The position numbers and the translations under genes were made by a program. From the NCBI RefSeq assembly GCF_001423485.1, contig NZ_LMOD01000003.1, positions 509,527 to 573,526 of the forward strand: DNA of 64,000 bases, read 5' to 3'. Under the pieces are notes generated by a model. That model did not search any database, was not told the origin of the DNA, and saw nothing but the letters and a program-made list of their open reading frames with translations. The DNA is from Microbacterium sp. Leaf320 (GTDB lineage Bacteria > Actinomycetota > Actinomycetes > Actinomycetales > Microbacteriaceae). How positions within the stretch are numbered: the first letter of the stretch is position 1; each line of letters opens with the position of its first letter. This document shows positions 17,411 through 25,545 of this stretch, in pieces.

Positions 17411-17463
17411 GCGCCGGCTCCGCGCATCCTCGCCCGATTCGGGCGGGAGGCGCGGGGCCGGCG
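17411..17463. terminator. Bidirectional GC-rich terminator hairpin
   Basis: Between the convergent exporter and oxidoreductase genes lies a long imperfect hairpin. CGCCGGC, CCGCGC and CCTCGCCCG on the left pair with CGGGCGGGAGG, GCGCGG and GCCGGCG on the right around an ATT loop. There is no T-tract. Confidence 0.6.
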
Positions 17464-17469
17464 TCGCGT

Positions 17470-17952
17470 TCAGACCTCGAGCGTGGCCACGATCTTGCCC
17501 CGACCGCCACCGGACGCGAGGTCGGCGAGGGCCGCCGGGATCTGCTCGACCAGCGCATGCCAGGCCGTGAGCGCCACGAGCGGCAGGGATGCGGCCTCGG
17601 CCGCCGTGATGCGCGCCGGGACGAGGGCGAGATCCGACTCGGCGACGGCGATCCGCTCGGCGAACGCCCCCATGCGGCGCTCGTCGGGCCGTGCGAACAC
17701 CCTATCCCCCGGGCGGAACGACTCGACGAGCCCGCCGACGCGGATCACGGTGCCGGCGACGTCGTTGCCGAGGACGACAGGGAGCGAGTACGGCAGGATC
17801 TGCGCGAACTCCCCCAGGCGGATCTTCTCGTCGAGCTGGTTGAGCCCGGTCGCCTCCACCCGGATCAGGACGTCTCGGTCACCGATCTCGGGTTCGGCGG
17901 TCTCCTGCAGCTCGAGCGGCCTCGTGTACTTCGTGAGCACGAATGCTCGCAT
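17470..17952 (-). CDS. Zinc-less quinone oxidoreductase, internally deleted
   Basis: The 160-aa product begins like a full-length NADP-dependent quinone/alcohol oxidoreductase: MRAFVLTKYTRPLEL, GLNQLDEKIRLGEF, LGNDVAGTVIRVG, ERIAVAESDLALVPA. This continues to LTAWHALVE at about residue 134. It then jumps directly to a sequence that matches the extreme C-terminus of the same family (IPAALADLASGGGRGKIVATL). About 175 residues, comprising the whole Rossmann nucleotide-binding domain, are missing without loss of frame. The protein therefore cannot bind NADPH in the usual way and is probably a degraded gene. It is cotranscribed with the SDR gene upstream (32 bp). Confidence 0.75.
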   Translation of the reverse strand: MRAFVLTKYTRPLELQETAEPEIGDRDVLIRVEATGLNQLDEKIRLGEFAQILPYSLPVVLGNDVAGTVIRVGGLVESFRPGDRVFARPDERRMGAFAERIAVAESDLALVPARITAAEAASLPLVALTAWHALVEQIPAALADLASGGGRGKIVATLEV

Positions 17953-17984
17953 GATCGTTCCTCTTCTTGTCTGCGGGGCCGAGG

Positions 17985-18698
17985 TCAGACGGCCGAGCCG
18001 CGCAGCTGCGGGTAGACCGCGTCGAGCGGCGCGCTGAGACCGGCCTTGAGCTGCACCGAGATCTCGTCCGCGAGCACCTCGTACTCGCCCCGTTCGGTCG
18101 CGTCGAGGATCGCCCGCACGAGGTCGGCCGGGTCGGTCTTGGGGTCGGAGACGTGCTCGGCCATCGCCGTATCGACGTATCCGACGTGCACGCCGACGAC
18201 GTGCACTCCCTCGGGCGCCAGCTCGAGACGCAGCGAGTTGGTCGCCGACCAGAGCGCTGCCTTCGTGGCGCTGTAGATGCCGCCGACCGCGAACCACGCG
18301 AGAGCCGAGTGGATGTCGATGACCGTGGCTCCGTCGCGTCCCGACAGCAGCGGGGCGTATGCGCGCGTCAGGAACAGCGGGCCGAGGAAGTTGGTCTCGA
18401 CGTTGCGGCGGATCTCGTCGTCCGTATGCGTGAGTATGCCCGCCGTGGGCACGGAGGCGCCGGCGTTGTTGATCAGCACGGTCGCGTCGGATGCCACCTC
18501 CACGGCATCGCGGATGGACTGCGCATCGGTGACATCGAGCGTCAGCGGCACGATCCGAGCGTCGTCCCACTCGCGCGGCGTGCGGGCGCTGGCGTAGACC
18601 TTGGCAGCTCCCCGCTGGAGGGCCTGGTGCACGAACTGGGTGCCGATACCTCCGTTCGCGCCGGTGACGAGGACGACAGCTCCGTTGAGTGAAGGCAT
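17985..18698 (-). CDS. SDR-family oxidoreductase
   Basis: The 237-aa product is a classical short-chain dehydrogenase. It has the cofactor motif TGANGGIG at residues 13-20, NNAGAS near 77, a catalytic serine region (DIHSALAWFAVG) and YSATKAALW for the Tyr/Lys pair. It uses NAD(P)H on an unknown carbonyl or alcohol. It is divergent from a TetR gene and followed by the internally deleted oxidoreductase, so the three probably formed a TetR-controlled detoxification unit. Confidence 0.9.
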   Translation of the reverse strand: MPSLNGAVVLVTGANGGIGTQFVHQALQRGAAKVYASARTPREWDDARIVPLTLDVTDAQSIRDAVEVASDATVLINNAGASVPTAGILTHTDDEIRRNVETNFLGPLFLTRAYAPLLSGRDGATVIDIHSALAWFAVGGIYSATKAALWSATNSLRLELAPEGVHVVGVHVGYVDTAMAEHVSDPKTDPADLVRAILDATERGEYEVLADEISVQLKAGLSAPLDAVYPQLRGSAV

Positions 18699-18775
18699 GG
18701 ACCGCTCTTTCTTGTGTGCGACTTCTTCTTTGCGACAATGAGTGGATCATCGCTGAGCGTACGCACAAGCGACTC

Positions 18776-18799
18776 CAGTCATAACCGACTGTACTCAGT
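18776..18799. promoter_or_regulatory. Candidate TetR operator with nested palindromes
   Basis: CAGTC (18776-18780) and GACTG (18787-18791) form an inverted repeat with a 6-bp centre. ACTG (18788-18791) and CAGT (18796-18799) form a second, overlapping one. Both lie between the divergent SDR and TetR genes, just upstream of the TetR start. Confidence 0.4.
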
Positions 18800-18821
18800 T
18801 TCTATTCCGAGGGGACGAAGA

Positions 18822-19424
18822 ATGTCGAGCCAGGCCACGCCTCTCGGGCGCCGCGAGCGGAACAAGCAGCAGAAACTCGAGAGGATCACGGCGGCCGCGG
18901 CCGAGCTCTTCACCGCCCATGGCATCGACGACGTCACGACCCAGCAGATCGCCGAGAAGGCGGATGTCGGCACCGGGACGCTCTTCCTCTACGCCAAGAC
19001 CAAGGGCGAACTGCTTCTGCTCGTGCAGAATGCGCACTACGCCCTGGCGCTGGAGAGCGGACGCACGGCGGCCGCCATGACAGCGGACACCCTCGACGCG
19101 ACCATGGCGCTTCTCCGCCCCATCATCGAGTGCAATCGGGTGCAGGTCGAGAACGGCCGCACCTACCTCCGCGAGATGGTGTTCGGCAATCCGGCCGACT
19201 CGCATCACGCTGAGGCCCTGCGGATCGTCGGCGAGACCGAGGCGGCGCTGACCGGCATCCTGAACCGCGATCCGCTGATCGACGAGCACCGCGCCCCGAC
19301 ACTCGCCCGCATCGTCTCGGCCGCGATGTTCGTCACCATGGCGGCGAGCGTCAACGCCGACGCGAGCATCGACGAGATCGCCGACGATGTCAGGACCCAG
19401 GTAGGCGCATTGCTCGATCGGTGA
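18822..19424 (+). CDS. TetR-family transcriptional regulator
   Basis: The 200-aa regulator has an N-terminal HTH (RNKQQKLERITAAAAELF, HGIDDVTTQQIAEKADVGTG, TLFLYAKTKGELLLL). A C-terminal sensor domain of normal size follows. It faces the SDR gene and is presumed to repress it. ATG 18822 has AGGGGACGAAG just upstream. The 3' end is only 9 bp from the convergent end of the glycan operon. Confidence 0.9.
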   Translation: MSSQATPLGRRERNKQQKLERITAAAAELFTAHGIDDVTTQQIAEKADVGTGTLFLYAKTKGELLLLVQNAHYALALESGRTAAAMTADTLDATMALLRPIIECNRVQVENGRTYLREMVFGNPADSHHAEALRIVGETEAALTGILNRDPLIDEHRAPTLARIVSAAMFVTMAASVNADASIDEIADDVRTQVGALLDR

Positions 19425-19433
19425 GACCGGCGC

Positions 19434-20870
19434 TCAGCGCCGGATCGAGTCGTGGAACGGGTTCGGCTCGAGCGTGAAGTCGGTGGCCGCATCCGCCCAG
19501 GTGCCGCCGTCGACCGGTGTCCGTCCGCGGCGGAGGGCTGCGATCGCCTTCGTCGCGGGAGCGCCGAAGGCCAGAGCGGCCGCACCGCTGAGCGTACGAT
19601 CCTCCGAACCCAGCACGCTCGCGCGGTGCCACGCCTCGTGCATCGCCCCTCCCCGTGCGGCGGGCACTCGCCTGGCAGGCAGCGCGCCGGCCCGGCGCAG
19701 CGCGACGAGCTGTTCGACGTGCTCCCACCAGGTCGACTCCACCGAGGGATGGAAGTAGTTGTCGCGCAGCCAGTCGGGGTGCGGATGCCGGAAGCGGCCG
19801 GCCACGACCTCGCTGCGTCCGCCGAGCAGGCCGCTGCCGACGAAGACCGTGTTCAGCAGGCTCTTGCTCACCCCGAAAGAGTCGAGTGCGATCACCGGCA
19901 CGCCGAGCGCCACCGCCTCGACAGCTGCGGTCGAGCTCACGGTGACGAGCCCCGCGGCCGTCGACAGCGCCCTGGCCATGGAGCCGTACGACACCACGAG
20001 GTTCTCGGGCAGCCGTGCCGGCAGCAGATCGAGGTACGGGTCGCGTTCGAGGTGGGTCTCGGACTCCCCCGGCCGTGAACGCAGCTTCACGACGACACGG
20101 CGGTCAGGGTCGGCCTCAGCCGCCCGCACGAGGGTCGCGGCGATCTCCGCACGCTCGTCCCGGCCGACCGGCACCAGCGCCTGCGCGGCGAACACGAGGT
20201 CGGTGGCCGGCATCCGCACCGGGCGGTCCTGCTGCGGCTCCGACGGTGTGGGCCGTTCGGCGAGGAGCGTTCCCGAGGTGCCGGCCGGGTCTGCCGCAAG
20301 GACGCGCACTCGATCATGCGCGAGCATCCGGGATCTCGACCGCGCGAACGGCAGGGTCGCGAGCGCAGTCGGCACCTGCACGCCGATCCGGCGGCCGAGC
20401 TCGGCGAAAGCCCGCTCCTCGCGATGCGAGTGCACGACGAGCAGGTCGGCGTGGCGGCGATACTCCAGGGCTCCGCGCTGGGCGGGGATCGCCATGCCGG
20501 GCAGCCCCGCCACGACGACCGGGCGACGGGTGAGGCCGTCGATCACCCTGCCCATCAGTCGCACGAACGGACCGCGGCCGGCGAGCAGCACGACGTCGGG
20601 TCGTTGACCCTCGAGCCACCCGGCAGCCTGCGCGAAGGCCACCCGGATGACGTTCTCGCCCAGCATGCCGGTGCCTGTCAGCGCCGTGCGCTGCTGCTCG
20701 ACGCTGGCCGTCAGGGGCGTCTGCACCAGCAGCAGGTGCGAACGGATGCCCGGCACACTGCCGAGCAGCGACGCCGACCACTTCACGAACGAATCGGCGT
20801 CCGCGATCGCGACGACCCGCAGCGCACCCGATCCGCTCACGCCCGCACTGATCATGCCCGATCCACTCAC
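19434..20870 (-). CDS. DUF6716 putative glycosyltransferase
   Basis: The product of about 478 aa belongs, as far as I recognise it, to the DUF6716 putative glycosyltransferase group. It has two Rossmann-like halves: an N-terminal part with VVAIADADSFVKWSASLLG and RPDVVLLAGRGPFVRL, and a C-terminal part with VVKLRSRPGESETHLE and GLVTVSSTAAVEAVALGVP, which resembles GT-B donor-binding loops of polysialyltransferase-type enzymes. It is the last gene of the nonulosonic acid operon and probably adds or polymerises sugar at the membrane. GTG 20870 overlaps the neuB stop (GTGA). ATG 20855 is an alternative within a 30-bp duplication. Confidence 0.72.
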   Translation of the reverse strand: MSGSGMISAGVSGSGALRVVAIADADSFVKWSASLLGSVPGIRSHLLLVQTPLTASVEQQRTALTGTGMLGENVIRVAFAQAAGWLEGQRPDVVLLAGRGPFVRLMGRVIDGLTRRPVVVAGLPGMAIPAQRGALEYRRHADLLVVHSHREERAFAELGRRIGVQVPTALATLPFARSRSRMLAHDRVRVLAADPAGTSGTLLAERPTPSEPQQDRPVRMPATDLVFAAQALVPVGRDERAEIAATLVRAAEADPDRRVVVKLRSRPGESETHLERDPYLDLLPARLPENLVVSYGSMARALSTAAGLVTVSSTAAVEAVALGVPVIALDSFGVSKSLLNTVFVGSGLLGGRSEVVAGRFRHPHPDWLRDNYFHPSVESTWWEHVEQLVALRRAGALPARRVPAARGGAMHEAWHRASVLGSEDRTLSGAAALAFGAPATKAIAALRRGRTPVDGGTWADAATDFTLEPNPFHDSIRR

Positions 20871-21739
20871 GCCGAGATGCGACGCAGCTTCGCCATCGGC
20901 GCGCGCTCGCTGTCGAACACGCGCTTGACGCCGTCGCCGAGCGCCGTCTCGATCACGCGGATGTCGCGCACGAGGTGCTCGAGGCCGGTCGGCTCGAGCG
21001 AGGCCGCGTGGTCCGATCCCCACATGGTGCGGTCGAGGGTGATGTGACGCTCGACCGCGACGGCGCCGATCGCGACGGCCGCGAGCGAGATCTGCAGCCC
21101 GCGCTCGTGGCCCGAGTATCCGACCGGCACCCCGGGGTAGCGGTCGCGCAGCGTGGCGATCGCCCGGAGGTTGGCCTCTTCGGGCTCGAGCGGATACGTC
21201 GACGTGGCGTGCATGAGCACGACGCGGTCGGTGCCGAGAGTGGAGAGCGCTCGGTCGATCTGCTCGATCGTCGACATCCCGGTCGAGAGGATGATCGGCT
21301 TGCCGGTCTCGCGCAGCGCGACGAGCAGCTCGGTGTCGGTGAGGCTGGCCGAGGCGACCTTGTGCGCTGTGACGTTGAGGTCCTCGAGGAAGTCGACGCT
21401 GGGCACGTCCCACGGGGAGGCGAACCAGTCGAGTCCGAGCATCGTGGCATGGTCGCCGATCGCGATGTACTCGTCGCGGCCGAACTCGACGCGGCGGCGG
21501 TAGTCGAGGTAGCTCATGGTGCCCCACGGCGTCTCGCGAGGCACGTCGCGCATGTGCTCGGGGGTGGAGATCTCGGGCGTGCGCTTCTGGAACTTCACGG
21601 CGTCGGCACCCGCCTTCGCAGCGACGTCGATCAGACGCTTGGCGATGTCGACGTCGCCGTTGTGGTTGAGGCCGATCTCCGCGATGAGATAGGCGGGGTG
21701 ACCGCCGCCGATCACGCGTGAGCCGATGCTGACAGTCAT
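20867..21739 (-). CDS. neuB: NeuB-family nonulosonic acid synthase, lacking the SAF domain
   Basis: NeuB-type enzymes condense phosphoenolpyruvate with an N-acyl-hexosamine or hexose (often its 6-phosphate) to form a nine-carbon acid. The 290-aa product has the TIM-barrel motifs IAEIGLNHNGDVDIAKRLID, ADAVKFQKR, STGMSTIEQID, LMHATSTYPLEPEEANL and VERHITLDRTMWGSDHAASL. It stops at KLRRISA, where most NeuB proteins continue into a C-terminal SAF (antifreeze-like) domain of about 60 residues. ATG 21739 has GGAGG upstream. It is the fourth gene in the operon. Confidence 0.88.
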   Translation of the reverse strand: MTVSIGSRVIGGGHPAYLIAEIGLNHNGDVDIAKRLIDVAAKAGADAVKFQKRTPEISTPEHMRDVPRETPWGTMSYLDYRRRVEFGRDEYIAIGDHATMLGLDWFASPWDVPSVDFLEDLNVTAHKVASASLTDTELLVALRETGKPIILSTGMSTIEQIDRALSTLGTDRVVLMHATSTYPLEPEEANLRAIATLRDRYPGVPVGYSGHERGLQISLAAVAIGAVAVERHITLDRTMWGSDHAASLEPTGLEHLVRDIRVIETALGDGVKRVFDSERAPMAKLRRISA

Positions 21740-21824
21740 GGTTCCTCCGGTCGTCGAAATGGCCTTCTCCTCTGAGTACGCGCCGGGGATGAACACCTGG
21801 AGACCTGTCGGTTACCGGGGTCGG

Positions 21825-23051
21825 TCAGGCAGGCAACACCCGTTCGATCAGCTCGCGCACGGCCCCGTGCCCGCCCGTGCGCCCCAGAACGACGCGTGCC
21901 GCCTCGAGCACGAGCGGATGCGCGTTCGCGACCGCGATCGGCCAGCCGACGATGCGCAGCGCCGGCAGGTCGTTGACGTCGTTGCCGAGGTATGCGATCT
22001 CACCGAGCGGGATGCCGTTCTCCTCCGCCCATCCGCGCAGCGCCGACTCCTTGTCGTCGATGCCGTGCAGCACCGGCACGCGGAGCTTGTCGGCCCGCGC
22101 GCGTACGACCGGGTTCACCTCGGTCGAGAGGATCAGCATCGGGATGCCGGCACGACGCAGCAGCGACACCCCCATGCCGTCCTCCCGGCTGACCCGCACG
22201 CGCTCGACGCCGTCGGCGTCGACTGTCGCGGTGTCGTCGGTGTGCACCCCGTCGAAGTCGGTCACGATCGCCCGCACCGGAATCCGCTCGGGCGTCTCGT
22301 GCAGGGCAGCGAGCGCACGCGCGATCCGCAGCTGCTGCTCGTCGTCGATCTCGATTGCTGTCCATTCGGGCACCTCGGCGATGCGGATGCGTCCGAAGAA
22401 GCGGTGCTTCGCCTCACGGAAGCCGTCGGCGCGGAACACGTAGAACGCGCCCGTCTCGAGGAAGTGCGGCTCGCGATCCTGACGCCGCGGTCTGTGGGTC
22501 GCGTCGTGGTTCAGTGCCACGGCCGCCCCGGCATCAGCCTGCCCCGCGTCGGCCCGCGCCCACAGGAACCCGAAGGTCTCATGCGCCGAGAACACACTGT
22601 CTGCGCTGCCCGCGCGCACCTCGCGCACGGCGTCCGCGAGCACGCCGCTGGGGATGAACGGCGATGTCGCCTGCAGGAAGGCCACCACGTCGACCCCGTC
22701 ACCCGACCTGTCGAGCTCGTCGAGCGCGTGCAGGATCGCGCTCTCGGATGACGCCGTGTCACCGGAGATCTCGGCGGGCCGCCGCACGACCCGCGCCCCG
22801 GCGGCCGCGCTCACCGCGGCGATCTCGTCGTCGTCGGTCGACACCACCACCAGGTCGACGCCGTCGGCTGCCTGCGCACTGCGCACGGCCCGCTCGATCA
22901 GCGGCACGCCGCCGACCCGTCGCACGTTCTTGCGCGGCACGCCCTTCGAGCCGCCCCGTGCCGGGATGATCGCGACCACCCGGGGTGCGGCGTCCTCGTG
23001 ACCCTCTTCCGTGCTCGTGCTCGTGCTCATGTCCGTCTTCATGGTCGTCAT
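21825..23051 (-). CDS. neuA: Acylneuraminate cytidylyltransferase fused to KdsC-like HAD phosphatase
   Basis: The 408-aa protein has two domains. Residues 22-250 form a CMP-nonulosonate synthetase with the CTP-binding motif IPARGGSKGVPRKN and LQATSPFIPSG. Residues about 260-408 form a C-terminal HAD phosphatase of the KdsC type with DFDGVHTDD (nucleophile Asp265), LSTEVNPVVRARA and LGNDVNDLPAL. The synthetase activates a nonulosonic acid as its CMP derivative. The phosphatase half implies a 9-phosphate intermediate, as in Neu5Ac-9-P or Kdn-9-P routes. The fusion resembles vertebrate CMAS-type architecture and bacterial NeuA-phosphatase fusions. Confidence 0.9.
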   Translation of the reverse strand: MTTMKTDMSTSTSTEEGHEDAAPRVVAIIPARGGSKGVPRKNVRRVGGVPLIERAVRSAQAADGVDLVVVSTDDDEIAAVSAAAGARVVRRPAEISGDTASSESAILHALDELDRSGDGVDVVAFLQATSPFIPSGVLADAVREVRAGSADSVFSAHETFGFLWARADAGQADAGAAVALNHDATHRPRRQDREPHFLETGAFYVFRADGFREAKHRFFGRIRIAEVPEWTAIEIDDEQQLRIARALAALHETPERIPVRAIVTDFDGVHTDDTATVDADGVERVRVSREDGMGVSLLRRAGIPMLILSTEVNPVVRARADKLRVPVLHGIDDKESALRGWAEENGIPLGEIAYLGNDVNDLPALRIVGWPIAVANAHPLVLEAARVVLGRTGGHGAVRELIERVLPA

Positions 23052-23054
23052 CCC

Positions 23055-24413
23055 TCACCGTCCTCGCAGTGCGCGCCACGCGCGACCGATCCGTCGCCGC
23101 GCACCCAGCGCCGTCAGCCGCAGCTGTTCGACCCGACCGATTCCGCCGGCCGGGCGCAGCGCGCGGCGAACCACCGTCTCCGGCGGCGCACCCGGCAGAC
23201 GCAGCTCGCCCAGCCGATCAGGAGCGAAGTACCTGTCGCGGTCGGAGGGCCGGATGCTCGTCAGCAGCTCCTCCGCACGCCCGCGCAGGTGTGCTGCGAC
23301 GACCGGCTGCATCGCGTAGCCGACCGCGTCGATCAGCAGCTGCATCTGCTCGGGCTGCCGATACGGCGAGTCCCGCCGGGTGAGCGCATCGACGATGGTC
23401 GCGGGCACGCGGTTGCTGTTCTCATACGGGGTCAGCCGAGAGAGCACGGTGTCGGCGCCGACCGCCTCGATCTCCGTGCCGAACACCGCCTGCACCGTGG
23501 GCAGAGCGGTCGAGAACCCGGCGATGACGGCGCGCGCGTCGATCCGCTCGGCCAGCATCTCTGCGGCGAGCGCTCCGCGGTACTCGTGGAAGACGACCCC
23601 GCGCACCGCCGCTCGATCGCGCAGTGCATCGCTCAACCGAGGCGGTGCGGCAGGATGCGGCTTGAAGACGATGTGCGCGGGCCTGAGGTCCGCGGCCCGG
23701 TCGATCATGCCCACCTGCAGCGCCACTTCCTCGCTCTCGCTCACGAGCCCGAGCGCCGCCAGATACTGACCGAGGACGAGCACGGTCGACTCCCCCTCGA
23801 GCGCGCTGACGAGATCGGTCGTGTCATCCACTCCCGCTGCCGTCTCGGCGAGCACCGCGCGGAACAGGGCAGGAGAGACCGGCGCCGGCGTCGCGGTGGG
23901 TGCGCCGACCAGCGGCGTCACTCCGGGCACGACGTCGGCGTGCACGACGCGGCCGATCCGGGCGGTCACCGTGTGGGGCAGACGCACACGCATGGGCGAG
24001 TAGGTCATCAGCCCGTCGCCGATGATCGTGAGCCTGGCGTGCGGGAAGAGCATCATCAGAGTGCGAGCGGGGGCGACCTGCGGGCTCTGCACCAGCACCT
24101 CGAGGTCGTCGCCGTCGAGGCCCCAGGCACGCATGAACAGCCTGCGCAGCAGCGGCAGATCGGCGGCATCCGGCTTCCATGAGCTCGGATGCAGCGGACC
24201 GAGCAGCGCACTCAGATCCTCGACCCGGTCGAACCGATCCCGAAGACTCGCCAGCGCGGGGTCGGCGAGGATGCCCACCGACGTCTCCGGCACCCGCGAC
24301 GAGACGAACGGCACGAGGATGCGCTCGCCGTGCTCTCCGAGGAGGCCTCCGTCGAGTGCGGCCGCGGCAGTGGCGAGTCCGTACGCGCTGTGCAGCGCGA
24401 AGAGCTGGGTCAT
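23055..24413 (-). CDS. Polysialyltransferase-like glycosyltransferase
   Basis: The 452-aa product resembles the alpha-2,8-polysialyltransferase (POLYST, PF07388) family. The N-terminus (LFALHSAYGLATAAAALDGG) and the two conserved patches IGDGLMTYSP and VFKPHPAAPPRLSDALRDR fit that family's HP-containing nucleotide-sugar site. It would transfer the CMP-activated sugar made by the adjacent gene. It overlaps the upstream GT2 gene by 4 bp (ATGA) and lies 3 bp before the neuA-like start, so the three are tightly coupled. Acceptor and linkage are unknown. Confidence 0.75.
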   Translation of the reverse strand: MTQLFALHSAYGLATAAAALDGGLLGEHGERILVPFVSSRVPETSVGILADPALASLRDRFDRVEDLSALLGPLHPSSWKPDAADLPLLRRLFMRAWGLDGDDLEVLVQSPQVAPARTLMMLFPHARLTIIGDGLMTYSPMRVRLPHTVTARIGRVVHADVVPGVTPLVGAPTATPAPVSPALFRAVLAETAAGVDDTTDLVSALEGESTVLVLGQYLAALGLVSESEEVALQVGMIDRAADLRPAHIVFKPHPAAPPRLSDALRDRAAVRGVVFHEYRGALAAEMLAERIDARAVIAGFSTALPTVQAVFGTEIEAVGADTVLSRLTPYENSNRVPATIVDALTRRDSPYRQPEQMQLLIDAVGYAMQPVVAAHLRGRAEELLTSIRPSDRDRYFAPDRLGELRLPGAPPETVVRRALRPAGGIGRVEQLRLTALGARRRIGRAWRALRGR

Positions 24414-25420
24414 GCGGCACGACCGACCGTGCGCAGCAGCGGGGCGAGCACGCGCCGCCGCGGGCCGTCGAGTCGCGCCAGCACCGCTGCAGACTCGGTC
24501 TCGGGCAGCCGTGCGAGCAGTCCGCGGATGCCCGCGCGCATCTCGGCGCGCAGAGACGGCGTCATCCGCCGTGCCCGCACGAGGTGCCGCGAGCTCAGCG
24601 CAAGCACGCTCCACACCGCCTTCGGCAGGAAGCGGTCGGCCTCGGCATCCGCTGCCACGATGTCGAGCACCTCGTCCATGGCCCGCACGAAGTCGAGCTG
24701 CCGCCGATCGCGCACCTGTGTGAGCGATGTCGACACCCCTCGGCGATAGAGGAGGGCCGGAGCATCGACCACCGCGAACGAGCGGGCCTGCAGGTGCAGG
24801 CGCCAGATCCACGGGCGATCCTCGGCGGTGAAGAGTCCGGGGGTGAACGCGGCGAGACCGTCGTCGATCAGCCGGCGGTGCAGCATGCCCGCCCACGCGA
24901 ACGGGTAGTCGACCATGGTCGGCTCGTTCTCGGGCAGGATCGCCTCGCGCGGCGAGCCCACCCGCTCGCGCCACGGGTACGGGGCCGACACGAGGGTGCG
25001 CACGCCGGCCTTCACGGTCACGTGATCCGTGCGCACGAAGTCGCAGTCCAGGTCGCGCAGGCGACGCGTCAGCACGTCTAGCCGCTGCGGCTGCATCCAG
25101 TCGTCCCCGTCGAGGAAGCAGAAGGCGTCGCCCTCGACGTGCGCGAGTCCCTGGTTGCGGGCGCTCGCGAGCCCCTGGGGCTGCGGGTTCTCGATGACCG
25201 TCGAGTGCGGGAAACGCTCGGCGTAATGCCGCATCAGCGTGCCGGTGTCGTCGCGGGATCCGTCGTCGATCGCGACGAGCTTGAGCGCCGCCGGATCGTC
25301 GAACTGGCGGGTCAGCGTCTCGAGCGTCGTGCCGATGTACGCGCCCGCATCCTTGGCGGGCAGGATGACGGTGACGAGCGGTGTGCGCACAGAACTCCCC
25401 CGGGTCGACGGTCTCGGCAT
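24410..25420 (-). CDS. Family 2 glycosyltransferase
   Basis: The 336-aa protein has a GT-A domain: VTVILPAKDAGAYIGTTLET, VAIDDGSRDDTGTLM, ASARNQGLAHVEGDAFCFLD and the DxD-like DGDDWM. C-terminal regions resemble capsule and teichoic-type GT2 enzymes. It is the first gene of the nonulosonic acid operon and may prime the acceptor or add a neutral sugar. ATG 25420 is chosen. A GTG a few codons downstream, just before RTPLVTVILP, is possible. The 125-bp upstream gap, divergent from a predicted propeller protein, should hold the operon promoter, but I see no convincing hexamer pair. Confidence 0.88.
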   Translation of the reverse strand: MPRPSTRGSSVRTPLVTVILPAKDAGAYIGTTLETLTRQFDDPAALKLVAIDDGSRDDTGTLMRHYAERFPHSTVIENPQPQGLASARNQGLAHVEGDAFCFLDGDDWMQPQRLDVLTRRLRDLDCDFVRTDHVTVKAGVRTLVSAPYPWRERVGSPREAILPENEPTMVDYPFAWAGMLHRRLIDDGLAAFTPGLFTAEDRPWIWRLHLQARSFAVVDAPALLYRRGVSTSLTQVRDRRQLDFVRAMDEVLDIVAADAEADRFLPKAVWSVLALSSRHLVRARRMTPSLRAEMRAGIRGLLARLPETESAAVLARLDGPRRRVLAPLLRTVGRAA

Positions 25421-25545
25421 GCTCGCAGGCGATCGTTGCCGGTCGGGGACGCGAGGGTGAACGGGCGGTGACGCGATCGGATGCATCCGCTGAGCGCGGG
25501 TACGGCGGATTCGCGCCTCGCTCGGGGATCGGCGACGATGGGACC

